64,000 nt of DNA from Phyto melanocephala (Eukaryota; Arthropoda; Insecta; Diptera; Rhinophoridae). The stretch is from positions 117,444,562 through 117,508,561 of the forward strand of contig OW799236.1 of assembly GCA_941918925.1 (NCBI GenBank), read 5' to 3'. Shown here one piece after another: positions 21,897-34,143 of the stretch; positions within the stretch are counted from its first letter, which is position 1, and every line of letters begins with the position of its first letter. Made by a program: the position numbers and the translations under genes. The notes under the pieces were generated by a model. The model did no database searches, was not told the DNA's origin, and saw only the letters and a program-made list of their open reading frames with translations.

Positions 21897-23306
21897 AACA
21901 AGTAAAAGTGCTATATTCGGCCGTGCCGAATCTTATATACCCTTCACAACGTGTAATCATGCAATAACAGAAGTTTGTATCACCATTCCATATGATATAC
22001 GTACATACATATAAAAAACATACATATATAAAAACATCCCATTGTAAAATTATAAATTTACGTATATATGTTAAAAAAAAATTAAAAAAAAAATTTAAAA
22101 AAAAAAATTTTAAAAAAAAATTTTAAAAAAAAATTTAAAAAAAAAAATTAAAAAAAAATAATTTTAAAAATAATTAAAATATATATAATAAATATAAAAC
22201 AAAAAAAAATATTTGAAAAAAAAATTAAAAAAAAAATAATAATAAAAATATAAATAATATATTAAATAAAAAATAAAAAAAAATAAAAAAAAAAATTAAA
22301 AAAAAACATATAAAAAAAATAAAAAAAATTTTTTTTGCCTCAGCTGGGATTCGATCCCACGTTTTCTCTAACCAGTATACACGTTTGCATGTATGTATGT
22401 TGTTGTTGTAATGTTGTTTTTGTGAAAAAAAAATCGAGGTGGTCGTGGGTTTTTGCTCATATCTCAGTTGTTTATGTACCGATGTTTCTGATTTTCAATA
22501 CCGTTCTACTCCCGAATATTTCTGATATTTTAATACCTCACCCGAGTCCAAGCGAGTCGATTAAGCCCTGTCAGTCTGTCTGTCTGACCGTCTGTCAGTC
22601 TGTCCGTCTGTCCGTCTGACCGTCTGTCCGTGTGTATGTTGAAATCAACTTTTTGAAGCCCCCCGACATCGCTCGGACCCGGGTGAGGTATTAAAATATC
22701 AGAAATATTCGGGAGTAGATCGGTATTGAAATTCAGAAACATCGGTACATAAATAACTGAGATATGAGCAAAAACCCACGACCACCTCGATTTTTTTTTC
22801 ACAAAAACAACATTACAACAACAACATACATATATACAAACGTGTATACTGGATAGAGAAAACGTGGCATCGAATCCCAGCTGAGCCAAAAAAAAATTTT
22901 TTTTATATTTTTTTTTATAGTTTTTTTTTAAATTTTTTTTTTTATTTTTTATTTAAAATATTATTTATATTTTTATTATTATTTTTTTTTAATTTTTTTT
23001 TTTTTTATTTTTTTTTTTGTTTTATATTTATTATATATATTTTAATTATTTTTAAAAAAATTTTTTTTAAAATTTTTTTTTAAAATTTTTTTTTTAACTT
23101 TTTTTTAATTTTTTTTTAAAATTTTTTTTTTATTTTTTTTTAACATACATACGTTAATTTTTAATTTTACAATGGGATGTTTTTATATATGAATGTACGT
23201 ATTTCATATGAGATGAATGGTGATACAAACTACTGTTATTGCGTGACTACACGTTGTGAAGGGTATATAAGATCCGGCATGGCCGAATATAGCACTCTTA
23301 CTTGTT
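21897..23306. mobile_element. 1.4-kb hairpin made of two head-to-head DINE-like elements
   Basis: The left arm (21897-22556) is a minus-strand copy and the right arm (22664-23306) a plus-strand copy of one element. Both ends carry the 3' terminal hairpin ATTCGGC...GCCGAAT followed by ATAGCACT and ACTTGTT. Each arm continues with an A- or T-rich tract and the CCCACGACCACCTCGATTTT block. Between the arms lies a loop of about 107 bp with one GTCTGTCY-type microsatellite. The 5' TATACCC ends of both copies are missing. The two similar ORFs in the arms (22335-22619 plus, 22530-22889 minus) are mirror artefacts. Confidence 0.88.
22555..22635. repeat. GTCY proto-microsatellite at the hairpin loop
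   Basis: The sequence consists of tandem GTCT/GTCC/GACC/GTCA tetramers (CTGTCAGTCTGTCTGTCTGA...). This tetranucleotide block is characteristic of mini-me/DINE-1 elements. Confidence 0.85.
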
Positions 23307-23559
23307 AAATATATATCTGTAGCACTAAGGAAAAACTGCTTATGTGTGCTTTTACGGATTTTAAGAAATCACTTGAAATTTTATTAAGTTGAGTTTGAAA
23401 AATTAACTCCCTTTAAAATAAAGACTATTTTATGAATTCTGCGCTATATAAATTAAAGGGAATATTGATTTTTGTAATTGTAAGCCAAAATTAGTTTTTA
23501 TTCCAAACGACATTGCTTTTTGTTTTAAATAAAGGCAATAACTTTTTACGTTATAACTT

Positions 23560-24362
23560 CCTGTTAAGTTCTGGGATTGCGATGATGTGGCTATTTTAAT
23601 TTCTTTTTTTTTAAAGCTCCTAATTAATCTTTGGACATGCTAAAGACACCAAAATATAAGCCGTAGTGTCAAAATTTACTGCTGAGAAAGCTGTTAAATT
23701 GATTGGAAACTGAGATATAAAAATAAAAAAAAAACTATTTACTTCAGTGTTTTTCCTAAAATTTGCAAACCAAAATGTTTTTTTTTAGTTTTTGGACAAA
23801 AGATAGGAGCAACATAGATATTAAAAGAAAGGGCTTGACTAGCTAATAATACACTTGAAAAATGTTGAATCCATGATGACCGCCACTACAAAATGGCGTT
23901 CAAAAAATTTATATATAGGTCAAATCCAGTATTCAAAATATACACAATTCAACCACAATATTGGTATCAAATGAAGAGATTGACCAGTAGAATATACTAA
24001 ATTATATTAAACTATTGTATAAAAGTTAAAAACTATAAAAGTTAAAATCCAAAAACGGGTTTGGGAATAAAATGGTGTCAAATATTTGTTATTACGTCAA
24101 CAATCAAAAATTAAGGCTTTGCTCACCTCAACCCCCTCAATATTGGTATCAAATGAGGGCTTGACCAGTAAAATATAGTAAACTATGAAAAATTGTATTA
24201 TCAAGATGGTTTCCTAAATAAAATGGCGGAAATTTTTTTTCGAAATGCGTGTAACATCAAATCTGAAATTTAGGCTAAGCTACGATATGATCACTATACC
24301 TATGTACATTATGGTGAAGATTATTATTAGATTCGTCACGGCCGAATATGTATTTTTTATTT
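23560..24362 (+). mobile_element. Distal part of a DINE-like element with ~180-bp spaced repeats
   Basis: Two diverged units at 23957-24015 and 24137-24187 share ATATTGGTATCAAATGA and TTGACCAGTARAATATA, followed by AAAATGG blocks. The end TTCGTCACGGCCGAATATGT near 24334-24353, followed by TTTATTTGTTG, matches the 3' end (GACATGGCCGAATATAGCAC...ACTTGTT) of the other copies. Confidence 0.55.
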
Positions 24363-26121
24363 GTTGTATTACTCATTGTTACCCTCCCTAAACTAAAACA
24401 AACATTTTAAACTTCCCAGCTAAAAACTTGATTAATATCCAGCAACTCGTACCGTGCAGCTTCTGCAACAAATTAACAATGTCAATGTGGTATTGAATGA
24501 AATAATTTAAATAAAAATTTGTGATGTTTTCATGTTTGTACGCGTATATGTTCTAACAAAAAATTAACATAAACAACAAATGTTAAACAACTTTAAAACA
24601 GCGAACAAGAAGACGAAAATCAGCAAAAAAATTAAAAAAATACAACATTTTTACAAGCACCACTGCTTGGAATCGTGACCAATATTCGCGTTAGAATAGG
24701 TGCTAATTTATGTCATTCACTTCTCATTAAATCACTTGCTAAAAAGCAACAAAAAAAATATGTATAAATTTTAAACGTATGTGCAATAGCTAGCTAGCCA
24801 CACAGCCAGCTGAAGGTAGAACACACAATGAAATTTAAATTCAAAACAAAATTAAACTTTACTCACACGGCCATACGTTGGCTTCACTCACAACTATGAA
24901 CGAATAGTGAGAACAGTGATTCTTAAACTCTTTTTTAATCGCTGACTTGAGTAACATTAAAATGTGTGAACAAAAAAAAAATTATACATAAAGATCTTAT
25001 TGGAAATTATCTGTGAATAGAGAATTTATAAATCTTTTTAAATATAAAGAATTTTTTTTTAAATTTTTTTAAAATTTTTTTTTAAGAAAACAAAAAAAAA
25101 ATGTCATCGTTTTGAAGTAAGTATGTAGCACAGGTGGATCGAAAACTTGAGCAATATTTTATAACATCGATTAGAGAAAAATAGTTTAATAAAATTGATC
25201 TAAGATTATTTACTTAGAATTTGAAAAATAAGTATCGTGTTGTGGTTAAAAATTATTTGATTGATATTTCCTTTGAATAAATATTTGAATTTCAATGTAA
25301 CTGTATTTTTTTGTAGAAAATGCTCTGAATTGAAAATTAAAAAAATATCATCGCCAGAATTAAAGAAGGCTGTAACTGACAAAAATCGAAAATACGTTTT
25401 TTTGCATCATTTTTATCAGGTTCCGGTCCCATATTTTTATGATGAAAAAAACTTCACTTACGTCAACCGTGCTTTGAAAAATACCAGTGTCTTCTTTGTT
25501 GTAAGCCTAACAAAAACTAGTATTCTTTTACATTTGTTGCTTACGACACTTTTGCGTCAGCAAAATTTTTCAAACCAACACTAACGCCATTGTTTGCGTA
25601 TGTGATTCATTATAAAGTATCATTTATTACAAATAAATATCACTTATTTAATAAATTATTCAAGATAACACTTTTTGTCAGTAATAAAGTTTCAACAGTG
25701 TGACGCTCATCCTGAAGGTGCCCGGTGAAATATTTTGCTATAATATTAATCATTGTAGTTTTGAATTTTTTGTTTTAGGGAAAGGAAAAATTTTCATTTA
25801 TTAATTTCAAATACATACGAGTATATCTCTATTAAGTGCAACGGAACTCTTCGTGACGTAATAATTTTTAGGTAAAAAAACTTTTTGGTTTTCTGAAATT
25901 ATAATAATAAAAGAACAAGGAAATTATGGCTTAGATCTCACGAAAAATCTAGTTGAGCGGATGTGAGTGTCAGCCAAAGTAAGCCGTTAAAAGATGTACA
26001 AATACAATTCTCTAATATTTGCAAGTAGCAACCAATATAACAACGATATAATACAGTCTTACAGAAGTGACAAAATTTTATAATTCAGAAAATCGCAACT
26101 TTACCTAAAAAACACAAATAT
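24363..26121. other. AT-rich DNA without a recognisable gene
   Basis: The 107-residue frame at 25261-25584 follows a possible acceptor (TTTTTTTGTAG) but has no recognised domain. I do not call it a gene. Confidence 0.4.
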
Positions 26122-26564
26122 GGGCCTGTTCGTAAATGCATCACAGCTGTGCATATTATGCGCACAATGTTCGTAAATGCAAACGTTGGCAACACTGCAG
26201 CTGTCATCTGTTCGTAAATGCAACATTAAAGTCTATTATGCGCAAATAAATACAAAAAACTAATCACAAAAATGGCTGATGCAGTAGACGTGTGAGAATA
26301 AAGAATGTGGTTTTTTATGATTTATTTTTGATTATTTTACTTTTTAAACATTTTTAGCCTCGAATGTGAAATATATGTCAGATATTGTATTATCAAATTC
26401 ACAAATTAAATTTATAATAATTTTTTCCATTTTTCCGGAGTGTTCGCTCGTTCGTAAATGCAGCAATAAAATAAGCAAAAAGAAGCACCAGCAACATATG
26501 ATTTGCAGTGGCATCGCAAAGTAATCATATTGTGCAGCGCAGTGATGCGTTTACGAACAGGCCC
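26122..26564. mobile_element. 443-bp MITE with GGGCCTGTTCGTAAA ends
   Basis: The left end GGGCCTGTTCGTAAATGCAT is matched in inverted form at the right end (ATGCGTTTACGAACAGGCCC). The flanking bases are TAT on both sides (26119-26121 and 26565-26567), a 3-bp duplication. GGGCCTGTT-type ends and a 3-bp duplication suit PIF/Harbinger, although that group normally duplicates TWA. GTTCGTAAATGC recurs four times inside. A short ATGGCTGATGCAGTAGAC frame may be a remnant of a parent gene. No transposase is present. Confidence 0.8.
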
Positions 26565-27339
26565 TATCTCACTTCAAGCGTTTCAAAATTCTAAAAATTT
26601 GTTTTCATAAAAAAATAATTGTAGTTAAAGCATTTTTTAGGTCTATGGGAGAAAAATCGTTTGCTGTAAGCCGCAGAGTCATCGGGAATAATAGACATAG
26701 GAGGAAATGTTTACAGCCAATATATTAAGCGAGAAAAATAAAAATACGTGTTTAAAATCAATTTCCTAAGTTGTATAGTTTTTGTGATATGATTTTTTTT
26801 CCTACATACTTTCATAAAGGTTTTTTAGCTCTGGTGAACATTTTATGTTTTGTCAGTTACAGCCTTCTTTAATTTTTGCGACGATATGTTCAAAAATTTC
26901 TTTTTATATTTTTTATAAGTTTTCTAAATTTCATAATTTTCTACAAAATGCTAAATTTTATGAAGTCAAAATTTGTGTACAGAGTATTACCTATGATTAT
27001 AGACATCAGAATAAATTACTGAAAATTATCCATAAGCTGCGATTTTTCTTAATTTGTTTTCGTTAAGAAATGTAAATAAATGCAGTATTTATCGAACAAT
27101 TTTTTAAAATTTGAATTAGTTATAAAATTTTTATAAAATTGTAGAATTTATTAAATATTTTTCGTAAACTAATTAAAGTTAAAACTTTTGTTCCATAAGC
27201 CTGTTTTTCTCCCGCGAGGGTGTAATTGTAAATCACTGGGGAGTGTTGCCGTTTAGCTTAACTTTGTGCCAGATTTATTGATCAAAAGTTTTTTGTTTTA
27301 AAAAATGTATTAAAATCAAATGATTGTCTAATATCCGAG
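26565..27339. other. AT-rich DNA without a recognisable gene
   Basis: No feature is recognised. The open frame at 26845-27066 has no family character. Confidence 0.4.
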
Positions 27340-27566
27340 AACTTTTTTAAGTTGATTATGTCATCAATAAAATGGATGTAGTTAACGAAATACATTTCTT
27401 ACGTGGCACGAATTTTTATAATAAAATTCAATATTTTGGAGGCGTTGTCCGTTTCTAAGTCTATTCATAGTGAAATTTTAAATTTTACTAACCATTTTTG
27501 ACACTACCACATGTCACGGATCTTTTCTTACATTAAAACTTAAACACCGAAAAACCAAATAACCAA
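27340..27566 (-). pseudogene. Mariner transposase N-terminal fragment
   Basis: The minus strand reads MNRLRNGQRL, then QNIEFYYKNSCHVRNVFR, a stop, LHPFY and HN. This is the opening helix-turn-helix of mariner transposases (xxIxFYYxNxxSVRxVFRxLxPFYxxHNRP). The copy has in-frame stops and no catalytic region. It resembles the 5' part of the element at 47163-47850. Confidence 0.7.
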
Positions 27567-27764
27567 AAAAAAAAAATAAAAAAAAAATTTCCCTTATATA
27601 GTCACTATATCTGTCCATAATTAAGTGTAAAATGAAAGAATAGATTATGTGAATTGAATACATTTGTCTTATATAATTTTTTCCATATAGACTTTCATTA
27701 ACATTTTGTAAGAAACATAAACCCAAAAACCATTACAGTATAAATCCGCAATTATAAAATAATA

Positions 27765-28309
27765 AAGGGTCCGCCAAATAACTTTTTTTAAAGGTTTAAA
27801 AAAAAGCATAGCTTTGACTGTGTGGCACGTAGCGCTATCCCGTTGAAACCAAATGTTGCCAATATCCTCCTCTTCAATTTGTATGAACAAAAATTCGTTC
27901 AACATGGCCCGATAACGATCGCCATTGACTACGGCCACTCCTTACTCATTTTCGAAGAAAAATGGCCTAATTATGCATCTGGACCTAAATCCGCAACAAA
28001 CAGTGATTCGTCTTAGGTGTATCGGCTTTTCAACGTATGCTTGCGGGTTTCCTATGCCCCAAATGCGACAATTTTGCTTGTTTACATACCCGCCAAAATC
28101 AAAATGAGCTTCATCTGAAAAGATGATTTTTTTTGGCAAAATCGGCCAAAGTAATGTTGCAATATTTCCCAGCGTTGTTCAAGCGTAAACACAACCATAT
28201 TCGTTCAGCGGTAGGATAAAACTAATTATCTGTCAAATCAGACATGGGCTAAGTGTTATCACGCATGAAATAAGCACTAGTTAAAAAAAACCTTAAATGG
28301 TGGATCCTT
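27765..28309 (-). mobile_element. Internally deleted mariner, copy A
   Basis: The ends are AAAGGATCCACCATTTAAGG (minus-strand 5' end, near 28309) and, inverted, AAAGGGTCCGCCAAATAACT (near 27765), flanked by TA. Both ends run into T-rich tracts. The coding remnant lies between. The 545-bp length against about 1.3 kb for an autonomous element shows a non-autonomous derivative. It belongs to the same family as copy B at 60811-61272. Confidence 0.85.
27790..28230 (-). pseudogene. Mariner transposase remnant (copy A)
   Basis: The minus strand begins with an ATG opening (TLEQRWEILQHYF), then jumps to KKIIFSDEAHFDFGGYVNKQ, which includes the first catalytic Asp. It continues IEEEDIGNIWFQRDSATCHT with the second Asp in the QRDSATCHT block, where the usual QDGATCHT is altered. 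The protein then runs out at KAMLFF and enters the terminal repeat. The region with the third catalytic Asp is deleted, so it could not be active. A stop splits it near 27940. Confidence 0.82.
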
Positions 28310-30937
28310 TAGTTATAAGATGTTTAAAGGCTTAAAGTCCACTGTTTACTATATTTAAGTCCTTATTATCCCTAAACAGCATTATTCCTAAACGACTTGA
28401 ACAAGGTTCGAACATGCAAGGGATAATATGGATGTGTTATTTATAATTTTAAAACTATTTGGGACTGAAAATTCTCTTGTATGTGATTATTCTTATTCAG
28501 TGCAGAACAGTTCTTGATTAGTTAAGACTATTGACCAATATTTAAAAAAAAATTTTTAAGTTAAAAAAAAATATAAAAAAATTTAACTTTTTACATAAAA
28601 GTGATTTCAGAGACTGAAAATATTGTTGGCAATACTAACCATGAGTCAGTAAACTACAAACATATTCTCAATCGATTATTTAAATAAACATATTGAAGCT
28701 TAAATGTGTGTAGTCTATTTGAGTTGCAGTTATGAGAAAATCTTTAGTTGCAGTCATCTCACAAACAATACATTTTCAATAAATTTTAATTAAATTTAAT
28801 CTGCACTCTCTTCCTAAACCCAACTGTGCACCTGGCGCTTTGATTAAGCATACAGCGTAGCTAAGCTGCTAAACTGAACTTCTTTGATGCCATTTAAAGC
28901 TGCACTGACACGATTTCACATGTGTGCACAGTGTGTGTAGCATTAATAATATAAATATATTGTATTGACTTTAGTGATGCCTGCTGCCTGTTTGGATTTG
29001 CTGTCGATGGTTTACAACTAATTAAAATGAAATATTTTGGATACGCATTCAACATGCATTTAAAATGACAACGCATTAAAAAAAGTTTTTCACACACATA
29101 CCAATATGCTACTTTATAACACAGTACACATGCGGGGAAATAATATTGCTGATATTTGCCATACATGTGTGTCATGTGTTTTCTTTTGTACGTTGAATCT
29201 TGTGAAAATAAACTTGTGTCTACTCGCACTCCACTACTGTATATACAAATGAAATACATGCTATTAGTAGCTAATTGTACGCGTGCTTAAAGGCACTTTG
29301 TTACAATTTTTTTTTGGTATATACTTACTAGCCTGCATGTCGTTGCTTCTATTTAAACACAATTTCGAAATAAAAATGTAGAAAATGCCAAAGTGTTTTC
29401 TGGATACTTGTGCCGTTTTCTTAACCTTGATGGGATGATGGTTTACATAAGATTCACATAAAAAGGTTTGACATAAGTTAAAATAGCGCAGTCGAATTTT
29501 TTAACTTTGTTCAAGGTATCAAAATATTACAATTTAACGTATTTCGTAAGAATTTCAAAACTTCTTTAAAATATAGAATATCGCTTATACGCCCCATGGG
29601 TAGTTTTTAAATAAGTTATGGATGGTTCATTTAAGATCCATTGGTATAAAAATTTTATCTTTATATTTTTTAAAAAATTAACTATTTTAAACGTAAATAT
29701 TCCACTTATTTATTGATAGTGAAGCCGTTCTTATTTAACTTTTCTTCAACAAAATTGAACATTTGACAGAAGCTAGAACCTACTAGGGTTTTTTTATGTT
29801 TTTATATTACTTAAGTGAATTTTTACTTTGACGATCAAGGCTTTAACTGATAATGTAGTAAGTAAATAGCTGCGTCCAGTTGTAAACTAATTTTAATAAT
29901 TATCTAAGAAGTTGTTGCATTATATTATGGTATTTTCTGATACTAGTATTCCCTTCCAACTCCCCTATAATAATTTACTGTTAACATTTTCCATATATTT
30001 ATTATATTTAAGAAGTGAATATACATACTAGATGTTTTTTTTTTTTTTGTAACCACACCACAATATTGCGACAGTTGTTGTTGGTGGTAGTGTTTTTGTT
30101 TTGCTGACTTAAAGTGACATACGACAAAAAGTAAATGACATTGAATATGTTTAAGTTTGAGTACATAAAAACAGCAGTAGCTAATACAAAATAGAAGCTA
30201 TAAAGCCCTGCAGGTTTAGTTATATATACACTCCTTCTTATTTACGGTAGTGCTCTATCAATGTGTGGCTATTAATATAATTAAAATTTAAATACTTTTT
30301 GTTATTTGACAGTGTCTTTATTTTAATAAATAAAATATGTTTAATGCAACTTTATTGTATTTCAAAGTATTTGGTAAGTCTATTTACACTATTTACTTCT
30401 AGCTAAGCAATGTTTTTAAGTAACAATTAACGAAAGCAACAATTAATAGTAGAAAACATATGTAGCAAGTTAAGTAAAAAACACAAAATCGTAAAATTAA
30501 ATCGTTGAATAAAAAAAAATTAAAAAAAAGAACTAACATCTAGAAATCACCGCAAAATCACTCAACTGTAAAAAAACGAATAAAAAATTGACAAAATACA
30601 AAAACAATAAAATAACGTCCTGAACCAGTCATATAACTAGTTGTAATGATGTTATACATTGACTAAAAATAAAAAAAACTCACTATCGAAAAATTAACAG
30701 TTCTTTGTTTTTCAAAAATAAAACTTATTTACATCAGTTAAATATAATAGTGTGTTGTAGCTTATCTAAAGTTAGAAGAAAGTGGTATATTTCTATGCAT
30801 ATAAAAGTTATTTTATCAGCAGGGTACTAAATCAATTTAAATGTTATCTAGATTCTACACATCCGCCAGGAAATTCCTTTCAAACGATATATTTTTCATT
30901 TCGGTTTTTTAATGTGAGCGAAAGTCGACATAAAAAA
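28310..30937. other. AT-rich DNA without a recognisable gene
   Basis: No protein family, RNA gene or transposon ends were recognised. The open frame 28894-29259 (minus) lacks domain character. Confidence 0.45.
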
Positions 30938-31112
30938 TTATGGGGCGATTGTGCTGAATTTCAATAGCTATTCATTCCCGGATATTTCCAAGAGATTGAT
31001 AACATACACAGATCTGAGAAACATATGGTTGCTTCTAAAAGCTGATTTCAACCAACACACGACAGATGGATATGGCTTAATCGACTCCTCTATTCATAAG
31101 CTTTCAGAACAT
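30938..31112 (-). mobile_element. DINE-1/mini-me-like fragment
   Basis: ATGGGGCGATTGTGCTGAAT, GGTTGCTTCTAAAAGCTGAT and GACTCCTCTATTCATAAGCT match the 11402-11682 copy in the same orientation. Both ends are lost. Confidence 0.65.
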
Positions 31113-33319
31113 CACTAAAAAGTAATTCGTTTCTATTAAAATCTACAGGGTTTTGCCAATACATACTCACTAAGTATATGTGTGAGTGAGTGACTGTACT
31201 ATAGCCTAAGTATTTTCTAATGCAAGCATGTTCTACTAACACTATAAGTAGATTCTTTCGAGTCCAATATTTTTCCATTTTTTTGTATTTTTATTATCAT
31301 TACTACATACTACTATTTTTTTTATTATTTTCTTACATCGTTTCCGAAGGAGAGAACGTTGCATGCCAAAACATTATTGCACATAGTGTGGAAAGTATCT
31401 ATTGTTTGTTGTCTCTTACGTTTCGTTATACTGTATTTAACAGTGGGAGGTTAAGTGTTCTACTTTTCACATTGATTGTTGCTTTTCGTTTACAATTTTA
31501 TATATTTTTTTAACTCTTTGTTATTGTTAACATTGTTGGTTGATAAACAAAGTTGCTGCAACTTTGGCTTATAAAAGCGTCATTTGTTGTCTATCGCCAT
31601 TGTATGTATGAGTATGTGTCTCAATAATTCCGCCTGTGGTGCATCGAAGGCGTTTACTAGATACTGCCAATGTTTGTTTTCATAATTCATGTCAGAGTTT
31701 ATTTATAAATATTTGATCAATGTTAATTAACGATGATTATTTGATATTATCTGTTTCGCAAAGCGCTGCAAAGAAATTTAATGTTATTTATTTAAAAAAT
31801 ACCTCTGTTTATAAATTTAAAAAAAAAGTGAAGTTGTACTTACAATTTTTTTATGTCTATTATCATCACTTAGCCTTAAAATCATCACATCTTTTGAAAC
31901 CATATGTTTTCTAAGTTATGTTTGTACTTTTCATTAAATTGGCAATCTAGTCTGTTCCTCTTAATGTATCTCATACATAAATATAAATACATTTTATTCT
32001 ACCTCCTTTCGCTCTTTGCATATCATTACCGTCTTCATCTAATAAGCCGATCTCAAGATTGAGCAACAGCCAGCAAAAGTTAGCAGCAGAGATCACATGT
32101 TGCTCGTTTTTTACTTTTTATTTATTTATATTTATCTCAATTCGGTGTACATTTATCGCATTCTTTTAAATTAGTGCATGAACAATGAAAAAATTCACTT
32201 TCAATTACAACAATTAAAATCGGAGACGATAATAACTTATTTAGAAAAAAGAGCCAGTCCGACTACACTAATAACGTTGCTGTTTATACACATGTATGTC
32301 CACATCCATGGCATGGAATCGCATAGGAAAACCGACTAACAGAAACAACAACAACAGACAAAACAAGACGGCGACAACGAGAAATTCGAGACGCTAAAGG
32401 ATGACAAAAAAGACAGACGCCGGTCTATATGGGATAAATAAGTAAAATAAAATAAAAAATGAAAAAAAAACAACAACTGAAAATACTAAAACAAATATCA
32501 AGGATGATGATGACAACAACTACAACAATTTCAATAACAATAACAAGCTACAACAATGAGAAACTAGTTCAGTTAAACAACGATTGTAACGCACTGCTGC
32601 ACTGCACTGCCACACTGCAAACAAAAATGAGCAATAAAAACAATACAATAGTTTATAAATTTATTTTTAAAATGTTTATCCTGTACTTATTTCTTAGCTA
32701 ATTGTGGGAAGTATGTTTGGCAGCATGTTGCTTAGGAACTGCCAATATTTTATTAAAAAAAAACGGGTAATATATTTTTATATCTATTTCTTTATTTATA
32801 AATAAAACACTTAAAAAGATAATCGATGACGCAATCTTTATTTTGATCCGAAAGAAAAATCTCTAATATTTTCAATAATTATATTCCAGTTAGGAGGTAA
32901 AAATTTCTATGTTGGCTTTTAGTCTTAAATCAAAGTCAGCTTAACGACGAAGACTACTCACTTAAAACACCCAAAAAAATAAAAATGAAGGTGTGATTTT
33001 GCACAGATCCGAAATGCAAGCTGCTCAGAAAAATATTTTGTCATTTCTTATTCGATAGCACTTGCCATAGACGATTATTTTCTGTCAGGTCCTATTTATA
33101 AAGAAATATGGACGCATTATTTTACCAGCTTATAAACTTCTTTCATTATTGTTTCTGCTGTCATCATCATCCTTAATGTTTTTTGAATTATTTGTAGTTG
33201 TTGTGTTAATTTTTTTTTAAATTAATTTTTTATTTATCTTATTTATTCCATGTAAACTGTCTTTTTTGCCATTCTTTAACGTTTAGTATTTGTCGGTGTC
33301 TTGTTTTCTCTGATATGAC
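31113..33319. other. AT-rich DNA without a recognisable gene
   Basis: CAACAA/AATAACAA-rich tracts occur near 32345-32560. A TTATAAAAG TATA-like string occurs near 31570. No gene is recognised. Confidence 0.4.
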
Positions 33320-33660
33320 ATAGAGTATTGTTTAAATCGCAGAACTTCAACCTAAAGTATTCCGGTTTGAATCCCGATAAAGAAAAAGAGAACCGACATC
33401 GCAGTGGTTTAAATTTTAAGACGCTTTAACACTCCTCCAGACAAGTTAACACAGAAATAGGAAGAGCCACCTATAGTTACAGCACACTGCTTGAATCAAA
33501 AGTTCAGCGTCACATGGGCGTTCAGAAAGCGCCACCTACACTATATATCAATGATCTATACCACTATACAATAATTTGAAAGCTTTGTTTTTAAGCAACG
33601 ACAGATATTAGCCCCATTATTCTAGGACAGGCCTCAGTGGACTAGTGATCTACCTAAATG
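33320..33660 (+). repeat. Possible tRNA-derived SINE relic
   Basis: TCCGGTTTGAATCCCGATAA resembles a pol III B-box, and GATCTACCTAAATGG near 33646 resembles the CTACCTA tail of the SINE at 52456. No convincing A-box is seen. Confidence 0.25.
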
Positions 33661-33774
33661 GAATAACAAAATTAAATATTAATGAAATTGACGAAAGTTA
33701 AAAGAAAGAGATTTTTCGACGTCCTATGCTTTCAAAAGAAAAAGGAAAAATAAATAAATAAGCCACACCTTAAA

Positions 33775-34143
33775 GTGATAAGTTTAAGTCTGGTGGCTTC
33801 AATTCTTCAACTAATTGCATTTTGTAGGCCTCGTCTAAGACATTGAATAGTGCCGGTCTTCACCCACACCTTTCGTTATAGCTACAATATTCTCTTTACT
33901 ACAGGTCAGATATAGTCTTTCGGGATGGCGTATCATTAAAAAATATGAGTTGAATTTGCTTATGGTAGAATGGGAAGGTTGACGATGCGCACCATATGTT
34001 ATTTGAAGTGCACCAAAAATATTTTTCCAAAAACTCGTTTTTTTTTGTAATAAATATGAATAATTTGGAGAAGTTGTTACGGTATAAGTTTTTCGATAGC
34101 CAATAATTTTTATGAAATAATTAAACAAAATCTCTATTAACAT
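33775..34143 (-). pseudogene. Mariner transposase N-terminal fragment
   Basis: The frame 34143-33835 reads IFGALQITYGAHRQPSHSTI followed by SKFNSYF and a KENIVAITKGVGED block. These match the second DNA-binding helix-turn-helix of mariner transposases (VxRALxxxYGxHNRPxxxTIxxxVxKF ... ENIAAVxxSVxED). After a stop, another frame gives YKMQLVEELKPPDL, the linker WVPHEL-like position (YKIQLxQELKPxD). The catalytic region is absent and the intervening part is deleted. It differs from the other mariners here. Confidence 0.72.

Noticed and set aside
22335..22889. Two near-identical ORFs (94 and 119 residues), also seen at 50449-50751
   Set aside because: They are the same non-coding DINE-like sequence read in mirrored copies.
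25261..25584. 107-residue ORF after a possible acceptor
   Set aside because: No recognised domain, and no donor or partner exon was found.
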